Positions 44,584-54,177 of a stretch of 64,000 bases of DNA are shown piece by piece. The stretch covers positions 62,001 through 126,000 of the forward strand of contig JAKVOZ010000004.1 in NCBI GenBank assembly GCA_022482545.1, written 5' to 3'. The number at the start of each line of letters is the position of its first letter. Position 1 is the stretch's first letter. The notes under the pieces were generated by a model. It was given only the letters and a program-made list of their open reading frames with translations. It was not told the origin of the DNA and ran no database searches. The translations under genes and the position numbers were made by a program. The DNA is from Bacteroidales bacterium. Lineage in GTDB: Bacteria > Bacteroidota > Bacteroidia > Bacteroidales > P3.

Positions 44584-44801
44584 CATTAGATTAGCAAAAG
44601 ATTTTGGTGAGAAAACCATTGATTTTTGTCCTTTTAGAACACTTTTTACCAAAATATAGTATAATTATAGGAAAAATAGAACAATTTTAACTCTGTATGC
44701 TTTCAAAAATCACGAACAGATGACAAGTGGCTTGCAAATTTTGAACGTACGAGGCGTTATCGCAGTTTAATTTTTAGACAAAACAACCTTTTATATCTTT
44801 T

Positions 44802-45704
44802 TTATTTTTCTTTAACCTTAATCTTCTTATCGTGAAGATATAGTTGGAGAGAATTAAAGCCATTTTGCCACAAAGAATATGCACAAAGATAAACGGAAGT
44901 AAGTGGAGAGAAATACGTGTATGCCATCCAAATACCAAGACCTGTATTCTTTTGTCCAAGACCTTGACCACAAGAAATAGTTTGATGAGATTTCACTCCA
45001 ATAAGTTTGCCAAGCGAAAACTGAATGACACACATAACAAGAGAAACACCAATAAGTATAACTATTATATGCTCATTACCTTTGCCAAATTGAAAGATAT
45101 ATTCTGTTGTTTGAGCAAAGTTAATCATCAAAGCCAATGCCCATATTGTTAATGAATAGTCTTCAAACTTTTTTATCTTTTCATTAACCTTTGGTTTAAA
45201 GCGTTTCAAAAACATAACAATGATAAGTGGTAAAATAATTATTGGGGTAATCTTTAAAAGTATCATTATCATAGAAGTAAAGAAAGGAAGATTTTGATTA
45301 GTGCCTACAATAGTAAAAAGAAGTGGAGCAACAAAAGCAACCATAACATTATCTATCAAAGTATGAGCAATGCTTACCTCTTTATCTCCTCCAAGCATAC
45401 AAGCAATGACAGAAGATGATGCTGCAACAGGACATATAACTCCAACAAGTAATGCTTGTGCTACCGTCTTATCAAAACTTATACAAAGATAATAACCACC
45501 AACGGCAAGCAACACATGAAAGATAAGCATAATAACGTTTTCTTTTCTTACTCTTAACCTACGAAAATGCAAACCACTATAAGCAAGTAGCAAGATAATA
45601 AATATTAAGTATGGAACCAAATGTATTGCATGACAAAGATAATGATGTAATAATATACCAACAACAATTGCTGCTGGCATTATAAGAGACCTATATTTTT
45701 TCAT
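44802..45704 (-). CDS. Bile acid:sodium symporter (BASS) family transporter
   Basis: A 300-residue membrane protein with about nine or ten hydrophobic helices. GVICPVAASSSVIACMLGG and GQGLGQKNTGLGIWMAY correspond to the two crossed, sodium-binding motifs of BASS-fold carriers. The substrate may be an organic acid or a bile-acid-like compound. It is 19 bases from hisS and probably co-transcribed with it. The charged C-terminal tail KKIKVKEK is cytoplasmic. Confidence 0.8.
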   Translation of the reverse strand: MKKYRSLIMPAAIVVGILLHHYLCHAIHLVPYLIFIILLLAYSGLHFRRLRVRKENVIMLIFHVLLAVGGYYLCISFDKTVAQALLVGVICPVAASSSVIACMLGGDKEVSIAHTLIDNVMVAFVAPLLFTIVGTNQNLPFFTSMIMILLKITPIIILPLIIVMFLKRFKPKVNEKIKKFEDYSLTIWALALMINFAQTTEYIFQFGKGNEHIIVILIGVSLVMCVIQFSLGKLIGVKSHQTISCGQGLGQKNTGLGIWMAYTYFSPLTSVYLCAYSLWQNGFNSLQLYLHDKKIKVKEK

Positions 45705-45723
45705 TCTATTGTTTTATGATGTA

Positions 45724-47121
45724 TTAAGCCTTTAAATCACTTAAAAAACTTAAAGCATCATCTATATTATATGTTGTTTGTTCGCCTGTTGTCATATTCT
45801 TAATAACAACTTGCTTATCTTCTATTTCTTTTTCGCCAATAAGAGCAACAAATGGTATTTTCTTATCATTAGCATACTTCATCTGCTTTTTTATTTTAGA
45901 ACAATCTGGATAAATCTCGCAAGAAACATTTTCTTTTCTTAAACTCTTAGCCAAAGATAAGCACATCTCGTTTTCTTTCTCTCCAAAATTAACAAAAAGA
46001 AGCGTAGTTGTTGTTGAAATATCTTGTGGAAAAAGATTAAGTTCTTCTAAACAATCATAAATTCTATCTTCTCCAAAAGAGATACCAACACCAGAAAGGT
46101 CTTTTACGCCAAAAATACCTGTCAAGTTATCATATCGTCCTCCTCCTGTAATGCTTCCCATCTGCACATCATTTGCTTTAACTTCCAAGATAGCACCTGT
46201 GTAATAGTTTAACCCACGTGCAAGAGTTATATCAAAGTCAATATTTTTTATTTCTGCTTTTTTTGCTTTATCCATAACATAAGACAACTCTTCTAATCCT
46301 TTTTCGCCAACAGCAGAACCTTGCAATATTGTTTTTAATTGAGACAACTTTTCTTCATTTGTTCCTTTTATCATAAGTATGGGCTTAATCTTTTCAACAT
46401 CTTGCTCACTAAAATCTTTTTCTTTTAACTCTTCCAACACTTTATCCATACCTATCTTATCCAACTTATCAATAGCAACTGTAATATCAACAATCTTGTC
46501 TTGTTTGCCTATCACTTGTGCAATAGAAGCAAGAATCTTTCTGTTATTTAGCTTTATATTTACATTTAGTTTCAAAGACGAGAACACTTCATCAATGATT
46601 TCCAAGAGTTCTACTTCATTCATCAAACTATCACTACCAATAATATCAGCATCACATTGATAAAATTCTCTATATCTACCTTTTTGAGGACGGTCTGCAC
46701 GCCAAACAGGTTGTATTTGATAACGTTTGAATGGAAAACTTATATCGTTTAAATGGTTTACAACAAAACGAGCAAAAGGAACAGTAAGGTCATATCGCAA
46801 ACCTTTCTCACAAATCATTGTTGTCATCTTCTTGTAATCATTATTTTTAACACAATCACAAAGAACATCATTTCCGTTAGGATTATTGCCTGTCGTTGCT
46901 AACGACGTAAAGTCGCCTGAATTTAATACCTTAAATAAAAGTTTGTCTCCTTCTTCGCCATATTTGCCCATAAGAGTAGAAAGGTTTTCTAAGGCAGGGG
47001 TTTCAATAGGAAGAAAACCATGACGCTTGTACACCTCTATAATAGTATTAAAAATATAGTTTCTTTTTTGCATTTGTAAGGGAAGAAAATCCCTTGTTCC
47101 TTTAACAACTTTGTATTCCAT
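45724..47121 (-). CDS. hisS: Histidyl-tRNA synthetase
   Basis: A 465-residue class II aminoacyl-tRNA synthetase that charges tRNA-His. [19 protein letters not shown] is the family start, [13 protein letters not shown] and [19 protein letters not shown] form motif 2, [15 protein letters not shown] contains the histidine-specific loop, and [12 protein letters not shown] precedes motif 3. The C-terminal anticodon-binding domain begins near 370. A TAATTTTG -7 box is visible just upstream (47150-47157, reverse strand). Confidence 0.97.
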   Translation of the reverse strand: MEYKVVKGTRDFLPLQMQKRNYIFNTIIEVYKRHGFLPIETPALENLSTLMGKYGEEGDKLLFKVLNSGDFTSLATTGNNPNGNDVLCDCVKNNDYKKMTTMICEKGLRYDLTVPFARFVVNHLNDISFPFKRYQIQPVWRADRPQKGRYREFYQCDADIIGSDSLMNEVELLEIIDEVFSSLKLNVNIKLNNRKILASIAQVIGKQDKIVDITVAIDKLDKIGMDKVLEELKEKDFSEQDVEKIKPILMIKGTNEEKLSQLKTILQGSAVGEKGLEELSYVMDKAKKAEIKNIDFDITLARGLNYYTGAILEVKANDVQMGSITGGGRYDNLTGIFGVKDLSGVGISFGEDRIYDCLEELNLFPQDISTTTTLLFVNFGEKENEMCLSLAKSLRKENVSCEIYPDCSKIKKQMKYANDKKIPFVALIGEKEIEDKQVVIKNMTTGEQTTYNIDDALSFLSDLKA

Positions 47122-47451
47122 CTTCTTTTATGTGTTTCTTATCGTTTTGCAAAATTACTACTTTTTTAGCTATTATACTAAAACAAAGAAATAAAAAAAA
47201 TAGTTGCCACAACCGTGGCATGGTTTTATGCTAACGCAAATTAGTTCTTTATTCTATTTTTCTATATCTTTATTCTACTGAAATAGTTCTTTATTCTATT
47301 TTAATGGATTGCTAATCTATTATTCACTTTTAACTACTCACCATTAACTATAAAAAATAAAGGGCAACCACAATAGTTGCCCCCTAAATTAATTGTATTA
47401 AAATCATCTTCAACAAACCATAGTTTGCGTTAACGAAAATGTTTGTCGGTG
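47122..47451. other. 330-base gap: hisS leader, repeats and a terminator
   Basis: CAAAATTA (47150-47157) is a reverse-strand -7 box for hisS. TGCCACAACCGTGGCA (47205-47220) is a small hairpin. Two copies of AGTTCTTTATTCTATTTT follow between 47232 and 47310. The dipeptidase terminator lies at 47362-47382, and 47404-47455 carries a repeat shared with gene ends near 54151 and 56937. Confidence 0.7.
47362..47382 (-). terminator. Rho-independent terminator of the dipeptidase operon
   Basis: GGGCAAC (47362-47368) and GTTGCCC (47376-47382) enclose a 7-base loop. Read on the minus strand the stem is followed by TTTATTTTTTA. It lies about 70 bases past the dipeptidase stop and ends the usp, SPOR, dipeptidase transcript. 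Confidence 0.9.
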
Positions 47452-47455
47452 CTAC
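47404..47455 (-). repeat. Dispersed 3'-end repeat, copy 1
   Basis: Read on the minus strand it starts at the dipeptidase stop: TAGCACCGACAAACATTTTC, then GTTAACGCAAACTATGG and TTTGTTGAAGATG. The first half resembles the yfhO gene end, and the second half matches 23 of 28 bases downstream of the M16 protease gene. Confidence 0.65.
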
Positions 47456-48822
47456 TTCTTCATTATTTGTGCATATTCTTCATAGAAATAAGATACTGTC
47501 TCTATTCCATTAAAAAATTGTTGTAATGGATAGTTTTCGTTTGGTGAATGAATAGCATCAGAACCAAGTCCAAATCCCATAAGGATAGATTTTGTTCCAA
47601 GTATTCTTTCAAATCCTGCAACAATAGGAATACTTCCACCTTCACGTGTTGGTATTGGTTGTTTGCCATAAGTCTTTGTGAATGCTTTTTCAGCAGCCTT
47701 ATAAGCAGGCATATCAAGTGGTGAAACATAAGAATAACCTCCGTGAAGTGGTTTTACTTCTACCTTTACGCATGAAGGTGCTATCTTCTTAATATAATTG
47801 CTTACTCTTTCTATTATTACAGTATAATCTTGGTCTGGTACAAGACGGAAAGATATCTTAGCACTTGCTGTTGCTGGAATGATAGTCTTTGCTCCTTCTT
47901 CGGTATATCCTCCCCATATTCCACAAACATCAAGACTTGGACGAATACCTGTACGCTCTATTGTTGTATAACCTTTTTCGCCATGAAGCTCTGTTGCTCC
48001 TGTCTCTTCCAAATAAGCTTTCTCACTAAAAGGTGCTTTTGCCATAAGTTTTCTTTCGTCAGCTGAAAGCTCTATCACCTCTTTGTAAAAGTCTGGAACA
48101 GTAACGTGATTATTCTCATCTGTCAATTGACTTATCATTTGACAAAGAACATTAATAGGATTTGCAACACTACCACCATAAATACCTGAATGAAGGTCGC
48201 ATTTTGTTGCTGTAACCTTTACTTCTATATAACCAAGACCACGAAGACCTACTGTTATTGAAGGAACATCAGCAGCAATCATTCCTGTATCTGAAACCAA
48301 GATAATGTCAGCCTTTAATAGTTCTTTGTTCTCTTTACAAAAATCATACAAAGAACCACTGCCTATCTCTTCTTCACCTTCCAACATAAACTTAACATTG
48401 CATTTTAACTTGCCACTTTTTACCATATATTCAAAAGCCTTAGCCTGCATAAACGATTGTCCTTTATCATCATCAGCACCACGAGCCCAAATATAATCAT
48501 CTTTTACTATTGGTTCAAAAGGTTTAGTCTTCCACTCACTAATAGGGTCAACAGGCATAACATCATAGTGTCCATAAACCATTACTGTTGGATAATCCTT
48601 GCTAAGAAACTTTTCTCCATAAACAACTGGATTACCTTTTGTTGGCATGATTTCACATTTATCTGCACCAGATGCTATTATAAGCTCTTTCCAACGATTA
48701 GCACATTTAACCATATCGCCTTTATGCTCACTTTGAGATGATATTGAAGGTATTCTAATTAAAGAAAACAACTCTTCAATAAAACGGTCTTTGTTTTGAT
48801 TGATATATTCTTTTATTTCCAT
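47452..48822 (-). CDS. M20-family dipeptidase
   Basis: A 456-residue di-zinc metallopeptidase of the PepV/CNDP-like M20 group. VMVYGHYDVMPVDP carries the first metal histidine and aspartate, ARGADDDKGQ the bridging aspartate, MLEGEEEIGS the catalytic glutamate pair, and the last metal histidine is in GSDAIHSPNENYPL. It cleaves dipeptides in the cytoplasm, which fits with the exported dipeptidyl-peptidase at 37419-39575. It is the third gene of the usp operon. Confidence 0.93.
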   Translation of the reverse strand: MEIKEYINQNKDRFIEELFSLIRIPSISSQSEHKGDMVKCANRWKELIIASGADKCEIMPTKGNPVVYGEKFLSKDYPTVMVYGHYDVMPVDPISEWKTKPFEPIVKDDYIWARGADDDKGQSFMQAKAFEYMVKSGKLKCNVKFMLEGEEEIGSGSLYDFCKENKELLKADIILVSDTGMIAADVPSITVGLRGLGYIEVKVTATKCDLHSGIYGGSVANPINVLCQMISQLTDENNHVTVPDFYKEVIELSADERKLMAKAPFSEKAYLEETGATELHGEKGYTTIERTGIRPSLDVCGIWGGYTEEGAKTIIPATASAKISFRLVPDQDYTVIIERVSNYIKKIAPSCVKVEVKPLHGGYSYVSPLDMPAYKAAEKAFTKTYGKQPIPTREGGSIPIVAGFERILGTKSILMGFGLGSDAIHSPNENYPLQQFFNGIETVSYFYEEYAQIMKK

Positions 48823-48839
48823 CTTATTTTATTTATTTT

Positions 48840-49298
48840 TTATTGTTCATTTTCAAGTTCTTCCTCAAAATATTCAGGAGCTTTCAAATCTTCTTCACTC
48901 AACACCGGACTATTAATATAATCTTGAACTATAAAGCATGTCTTTAATTGAGCCTTAACTTTCATATATGTACTATAAGCATCAAGCCTTGTCATAAAAT
49001 CACCAAGCTTAACATTAAAATTTGGTTCATCAAAAAACACATAACTTCTCTCTTCTGGAAAAGCCTTATTTAGTTGTTCTTTCAAATTAAATGCTCTACT
49101 CTTTGCTCCTTGTCCAGTAAATGTTGCAACTTTTATCCTATAACCAAGCACATTCTTTGTCATTTGATTATATTCTATATGTTTTTCAAGTATTGTCTGC
49201 AATCTTCCATCAGCAACAACCTCTACTTGTGAATATGTTTTAGTTGAAAATATTAATAACGTTGCTCCTATTATTAATATATATATTTTTTTTATCAT
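48840..49298 (-). CDS. Exported SPOR-domain-like protein
   Basis: A 152-residue protein with a signal peptide (IYILIIGATLLIFSTKTYS). The core GYRIKVATFTGQGAKSRAF through VFFDEPNFNVKLGDFMTR and LDAYS is SPOR-like, a small peptidoglycan-binding fold. Many Bacteroidota have such short exported SPOR proteins. It could bind denuded septal peptidoglycan. It lies between usp and the dipeptidase, 9 and 17 bases away, so all three are one operon. The acidic tail is unusual but not long. Confidence 0.75.
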   Translation of the reverse strand: MIKKIYILIIGATLLIFSTKTYSQVEVVADGRLQTILEKHIEYNQMTKNVLGYRIKVATFTGQGAKSRAFNLKEQLNKAFPEERSYVFFDEPNFNVKLGDFMTRLDAYSTYMKVKAQLKTCFIVQDYINSPVLSEEDLKAPEYFEEELENEQ

Positions 49299-49307
49299 TA
49301 TCTTTTT

Positions 49308-50132
49308 TTATTTTGCTGCCGAGTTTATTTGTCGTGGAGCTATTGTTAGAACAGGATATGGAGAAAGATTTATCATCTGTTGTGCATAAGGTCCAAGGAA
49401 AAACATATTAGAAAGTGTCTTCTCTTGTTCTGTCATAATAACAATAAGGTCTGCATCTACTTCTTTTGCGTATTCAAGTGTTGTCAAAGTAGAATTATCA
49501 GAATCTCTTATCTCTGTTGTGTATAACATTCCTTTTTCATCTAACAACTTCTCAACACTTGCCACATATGCTTTTACTTCATTTCTTATCGTTTTACCAG
49601 AATAACTTAACAAACCTAACACTCTTATATTTGAATTAGGAAACATTCTTGCAAATTCTATTGTCCATGGTACTTTTTGACGAGTATCCAATGTTGAATC
49701 TATTGGAAGAATAATATTATTTAAAGGTTTTTCAAAATTAAAGTTTTCCCTTATTGTAAGAACAGGAACAGTGCTATCTACTATTGTTTTATAGCAATTA
49801 GCCCCAGCAAATCTTTCATCAAAACCACTATTGCCATTTGTTCCAATCATTAACAAATCTGGATTTCTTTGTTTTAAAACTTTTAGCATTGTTTGTGGTA
49901 CTTTGCCTCCTTTTTCTATTAGATAACTAATTTGCTTTCCTTTCATCGCAGGAGCAAAAGAATCTGCTAATTCTTTAAGCGTCTTTTCTGCTTGACTTTC
50001 TTCTTTTTCTGCTGTAACAACCCATACCATTAATATGTTTGCTCCAGTTCTATTGGCTATATCAACAGACAATCTAAGTGCTGTTAATGAAGAATTTGAA
50101 AAATCAATTCCTACTACTATTTCTTTCATCAT
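49308..50132 (-). CDS. Universal stress protein with two Usp domains
   Basis: A 274-residue tandem Usp protein. The first domain starts KEIVVGIDFSNSSLTAL and contains LLMIGTNGNSGFDERF; the second, from about residue 140, begins NNIILPIDSTLDTRQ and ends with LSNMFFLGPYAQQMINLSP. The ATP-binding glycines of the first domain (G-x2-G-x9-G) are partly kept. Such proteins are induced by starvation or oxidative stress. It starts with two ATGs and has one of the best promoters in the window. Confidence 0.9.
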   Translation of the reverse strand: MMKEIVVGIDFSNSSLTALRLSVDIANRTGANILMVWVVTAEKEESQAEKTLKELADSFAPAMKGKQISYLIEKGGKVPQTMLKVLKQRNPDLLMIGTNGNSGFDERFAGANCYKTIVDSTVPVLTIRENFNFEKPLNNIILPIDSTLDTRQKVPWTIEFARMFPNSNIRVLGLLSYSGKTIRNEVKAYVASVEKLLDEKGMLYTTEIRDSDNSTLTTLEYAKEVDADLIVIMTEQEKTLSNMFFLGPYAQQMINLSPYPVLTIAPRQINSAAK

Positions 50133-50163
50133 AAGGCGTTATTGTTTTTATGTTTTACTTTTG

Positions 50164-50194
50164 CAAATGTATAAAAAAAATAATACAACACAAA
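50164..50194 (-). promoter_or_regulatory. Promoter of the universal stress gene operon
   Basis: Reverse strand: TTTG (50191-50194), 19 bases, then TACATTTG (50164-50171). This matches the Bacteroidota consensus TTTG-N19-TAnnTTTG exactly. It drives usp and the genes behind it. Confidence 0.8.
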
Positions 50195-50297
50195 AAAAAA
50201 CTAACTTTTTTTAATTTTTATTAGTTTTGTCATTATACAATAATCTAATTTTTTTTCGTTATCCTTACTGATTAATAAACTTTTAAATTTTAAAAAA

Positions 50298-51692
50298 ATG
50301 AAAAAAATAGCAGTATTATTAACAGCAATGTTCTTGACTATTAATGCGTTTAGTCAAGATTTTACTTACGCAGCAAAACAAAGCGTTCATTCCGTTGTTT
50401 ATATTCAATGTCAATACAAACAACAAGCAACTTATTATGATGATTTCTTTAATAATGAATTCTTTAATGATGAATTCTTTAATTTCTTTGGATTTCAAAC
50501 TCCTCAAAACCAACAAAAACCTCAAACACGTATCAATAGAACATCTGGAAGTGGTGTAATTATTAGTAAAGATGGTTACATTATCACTAACAATCATGTT
50601 GTTCAAGATGCTGATAGTATTAGCGTTACTCTTAATGACAAAAGAGAATTCACAGCCAAACTTATAGGCAACGACCCTTATGCTGACCTTGCTGTATTAA
50701 AGATTGAGGCTAATGATTTGCAACCTCTTACTTACGGAAATAGTGATAGTGTAGAATTAGGTCAATGGGTACTTGCAGTAGGAAATCCTTTTAATTTAAC
50801 AAGTACAGTTACTGCTGGTATCGTTAGTGCTAAGGCAAGGAACATTGAAATACTTGGTGGGAAAAGTAACAAAAACACAATAACATCTTTTATTCAAACA
50901 GATGCTGCAATGAACCCTGGCAATAGTGGTGGCGCTCTAATCAATACAAATGGCGAATTGATTGGAATAAATGCAGCAATTGCTTCTAACACTGGTTCTT
51001 ATTCTGGATATTCTTTTGCTATACCTGTTAATATTGTAAAAAAGGTTGTTAGTGATTTAATTAAATATGGAGCAACACAAAGAGCAAGTATGGGATTAGT
51101 TATTCAAGAAGTTGATGCAAGACTTGCTAACGAAAAACACCTAAAAGATATTAAAGGAATTTATGTTGCAAGTGTATCAAAAGATGGCTCTGGTGAAAAA
51201 GCAGGACTTAAAGAAGGTGATATTATTCTAAAAATCAACGGAAAAGAAGTTAATAGCAATTCAGAAGTTAATGAAATTATGACTCAACTTTCACCAAAAG
51301 ATATTGCTCATCTTGATATTTTGCGTGGTGGTAATGAATTAACAAAAGATGTTACTCTTCTTAATGCCAACAACACAACAGATATTATTAAGAATGAACC
51401 AACAAATATTGCATCTGCTGTTGGAGTCACATTAAGGGATATTAACAATAATGAAAAACAGAACTATTCTCTATCAAAAGGTTTAGTTGTTGTTAAGATA
51501 GAAAAGAATAGTCCTCTTTCAAGAAATGGTATTAGAATAAAAGAAGGCTTTATAATAACAGCAATTGATGGCAACATTAATTATAATGTTAAACAAGCAA
51601 CTGATTATCTTTCTAAGAAAAAAGGTGCTACAACAATAGAAGGCTTCTATCCAAAAGATAACAGAACATATTATTTCACTGTTGTTTTGTAA
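50298..51692 (+). CDS. Periplasmic serine protease, HtrA/DegP family
   Basis: A 464-residue exported trypsin-like protease with two PDZ domains that refolds or degrades damaged envelope proteins. Signal peptide: IAVLLTAMFLTINAFS. Triad: histidine in ITNNHVVQDA, aspartate in DPYADLAVLKI and serine in NPGNSGGALI. PDZ1 spans about 255-345 and PDZ2 about 375-460. The linker before the protease core contains FFNNEFFNDEFFNFFG, made by a 15-base tandem repeat (50446-50490). It is divergent from usp, with a shared 165-base gap. Confidence 0.93.
   Translation: MKKIAVLLTAMFLTINAFSQDFTYAAKQSVHSVVYIQCQYKQQATYYDDFFNNEFFNDEFFNFFGFQTPQNQQKPQTRINRTSGSGVIISKDGYIITNNHVVQDADSISVTLNDKREFTAKLIGNDPYADLAVLKIEANDLQPLTYGNSDSVELGQWVLAVGNPFNLTSTVTAGIVSAKARNIEILGGKSNKNTITSFIQTDAAMNPGNSGGALINTNGELIGINAAIASNTGSYSGYSFAIPVNIVKKVVSDLIKYGATQRASMGLVIQEVDARLANEKHLKDIKGIYVASVSKDGSGEKAGLKEGDIILKINGKEVNSNSEVNEIMTQLSPKDIAHLDILRGGNELTKDVTLLNANNTTDIIKNEPTNIASAVGVTLRDINNNEKQNYSLSKGLVVVKIEKNSPLSRNGIRIKEGFIITAIDGNINYNVKQATDYLSKKKGATTIEGFYPKDNRTYYFTVVL
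50446..50490. repeat. 15-base tandem repeat in the htrA linker
   Basis: Units TTCTTTAATAATGAA, TTCTTTAATGATGAA and a degenerate third unit TTCTTTAATTTCTTT lie head to tail. In-frame expansion keeps the protein open and lengthens the phenylalanine/asparagine-rich linker. Confidence 0.8.
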
Positions 51693-51727
51693 TCATAATA
51701 TTAAATAATGATTTAACATAAAAATAA

Positions 51728-51765
51728 AAAGGTGGCATTTATTTTAATTAATAAGTGCCACCTTT
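51728..51765. terminator. Bidirectional terminator between htrA and gyrB
   Basis: AAAGGTGGCA (51728-51737) pairs with TGCCACCTTT (51756-51765), and the stem extends inward with one G-U pair to leave a 6-base loop. It is followed by TTTGTTTTATT on the plus strand and by AT-rich sequence on the minus strand, and lies between two convergent genes. Confidence 0.9.
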
Positions 51766-51813
51766 GTTTTATTACTTATCGTATGATTTGTTAATATTTA
51801 TTTATCTATCTTT

Positions 51814-53763
<1,950 letters not shown>

Positions 53764-53787
53764 CTATATTTTTATCTTTTTAGATTG

Positions 53788-53817
53788 CAAAGATACAATT
53801 TTTTTTTGACATTTCAA
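53788..53817 (-). promoter_or_regulatory. gyrB promoter
   Basis: Reverse strand: TTG (53815-53817), a 19-base spacer, then TATCTTTG (53788-53795), 28 bases before the start codon. Confidence 0.75.
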
Positions 53818-54009
53818 TATAAATTCAAACATTTATAAAAGTTGGCAAATTAGCATTCCCTATGGTTAGAAACTTTACTAATTTTTATGATTTTTTGCTT
53901 TAATAGAATAGTTTTTTTAACCGTTAAAATATAATGAAGAATTATTTAAATATAACAAAGAAATATTTGAATAAAACGAAGAGTTAGTAAAATATAATGA
54001 AGAGATAAA

Positions 54010-54055
54010 AAAAATAGTTCTTTAATCCATTTTATTTGAATAAAGAACTATTTTT
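54010..54055 (-). terminator. Terminator downstream of yfhO
   Basis: AAAAATAGTTCTTTA (54010-54024) and TAAAGAACTATTTTT (54041-54055) form a perfect 15-base-pair stem with a 16-base loop. On the minus strand the right arm is followed by further T residues (TTTATC). Confidence 0.8.
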
Positions 54056-54120
54056 ATTATTGTTGTTTGTTAATTATTGAATTAATAAATCATAAATCAA
54101 AATCAACAATCTGCCTTTAT

Positions 54121-54177
54121 CATAAAACACCATCACGGTTGTGGTCGTGTCTAACAAGAATGCTTATCGGTGTTAGC
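54121..54177 (-). repeat. Dispersed 3'-end repeat, copy 2 (overlaps the yfhO stop)
   Basis: On the minus strand, TAACACCGATAAGCATTCTT resembles the dipeptidase 3' end at 47431-47454, and CCACAACCGTGATGG further on resembles 47207-47223. The repeat supplies the last codons of the yfhO gene. Confidence 0.55.

Larger units (their letters stand above)
44149..44801. other. 653-base gene-free region with RNA-like structures
   Basis: Contains the tamB -7 box (44175-44182), a plus-strand promoter followed at once by a long hairpin (44277-44385) and a 14-base-pair palindrome (44521-44583). The remaining bases are AT-rich and show nothing else I can support; the minus-strand open frame at 44774-44971 lies mostly inside the transporter gene and is taken as a shadow. 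Confidence 0.7.

Noticed and set aside
44774-44971. Minus-strand open frame of 65 codons
   Set aside because: It lies mostly inside the BASS transporter gene in another frame and has no family likeness; treated as a shadow.
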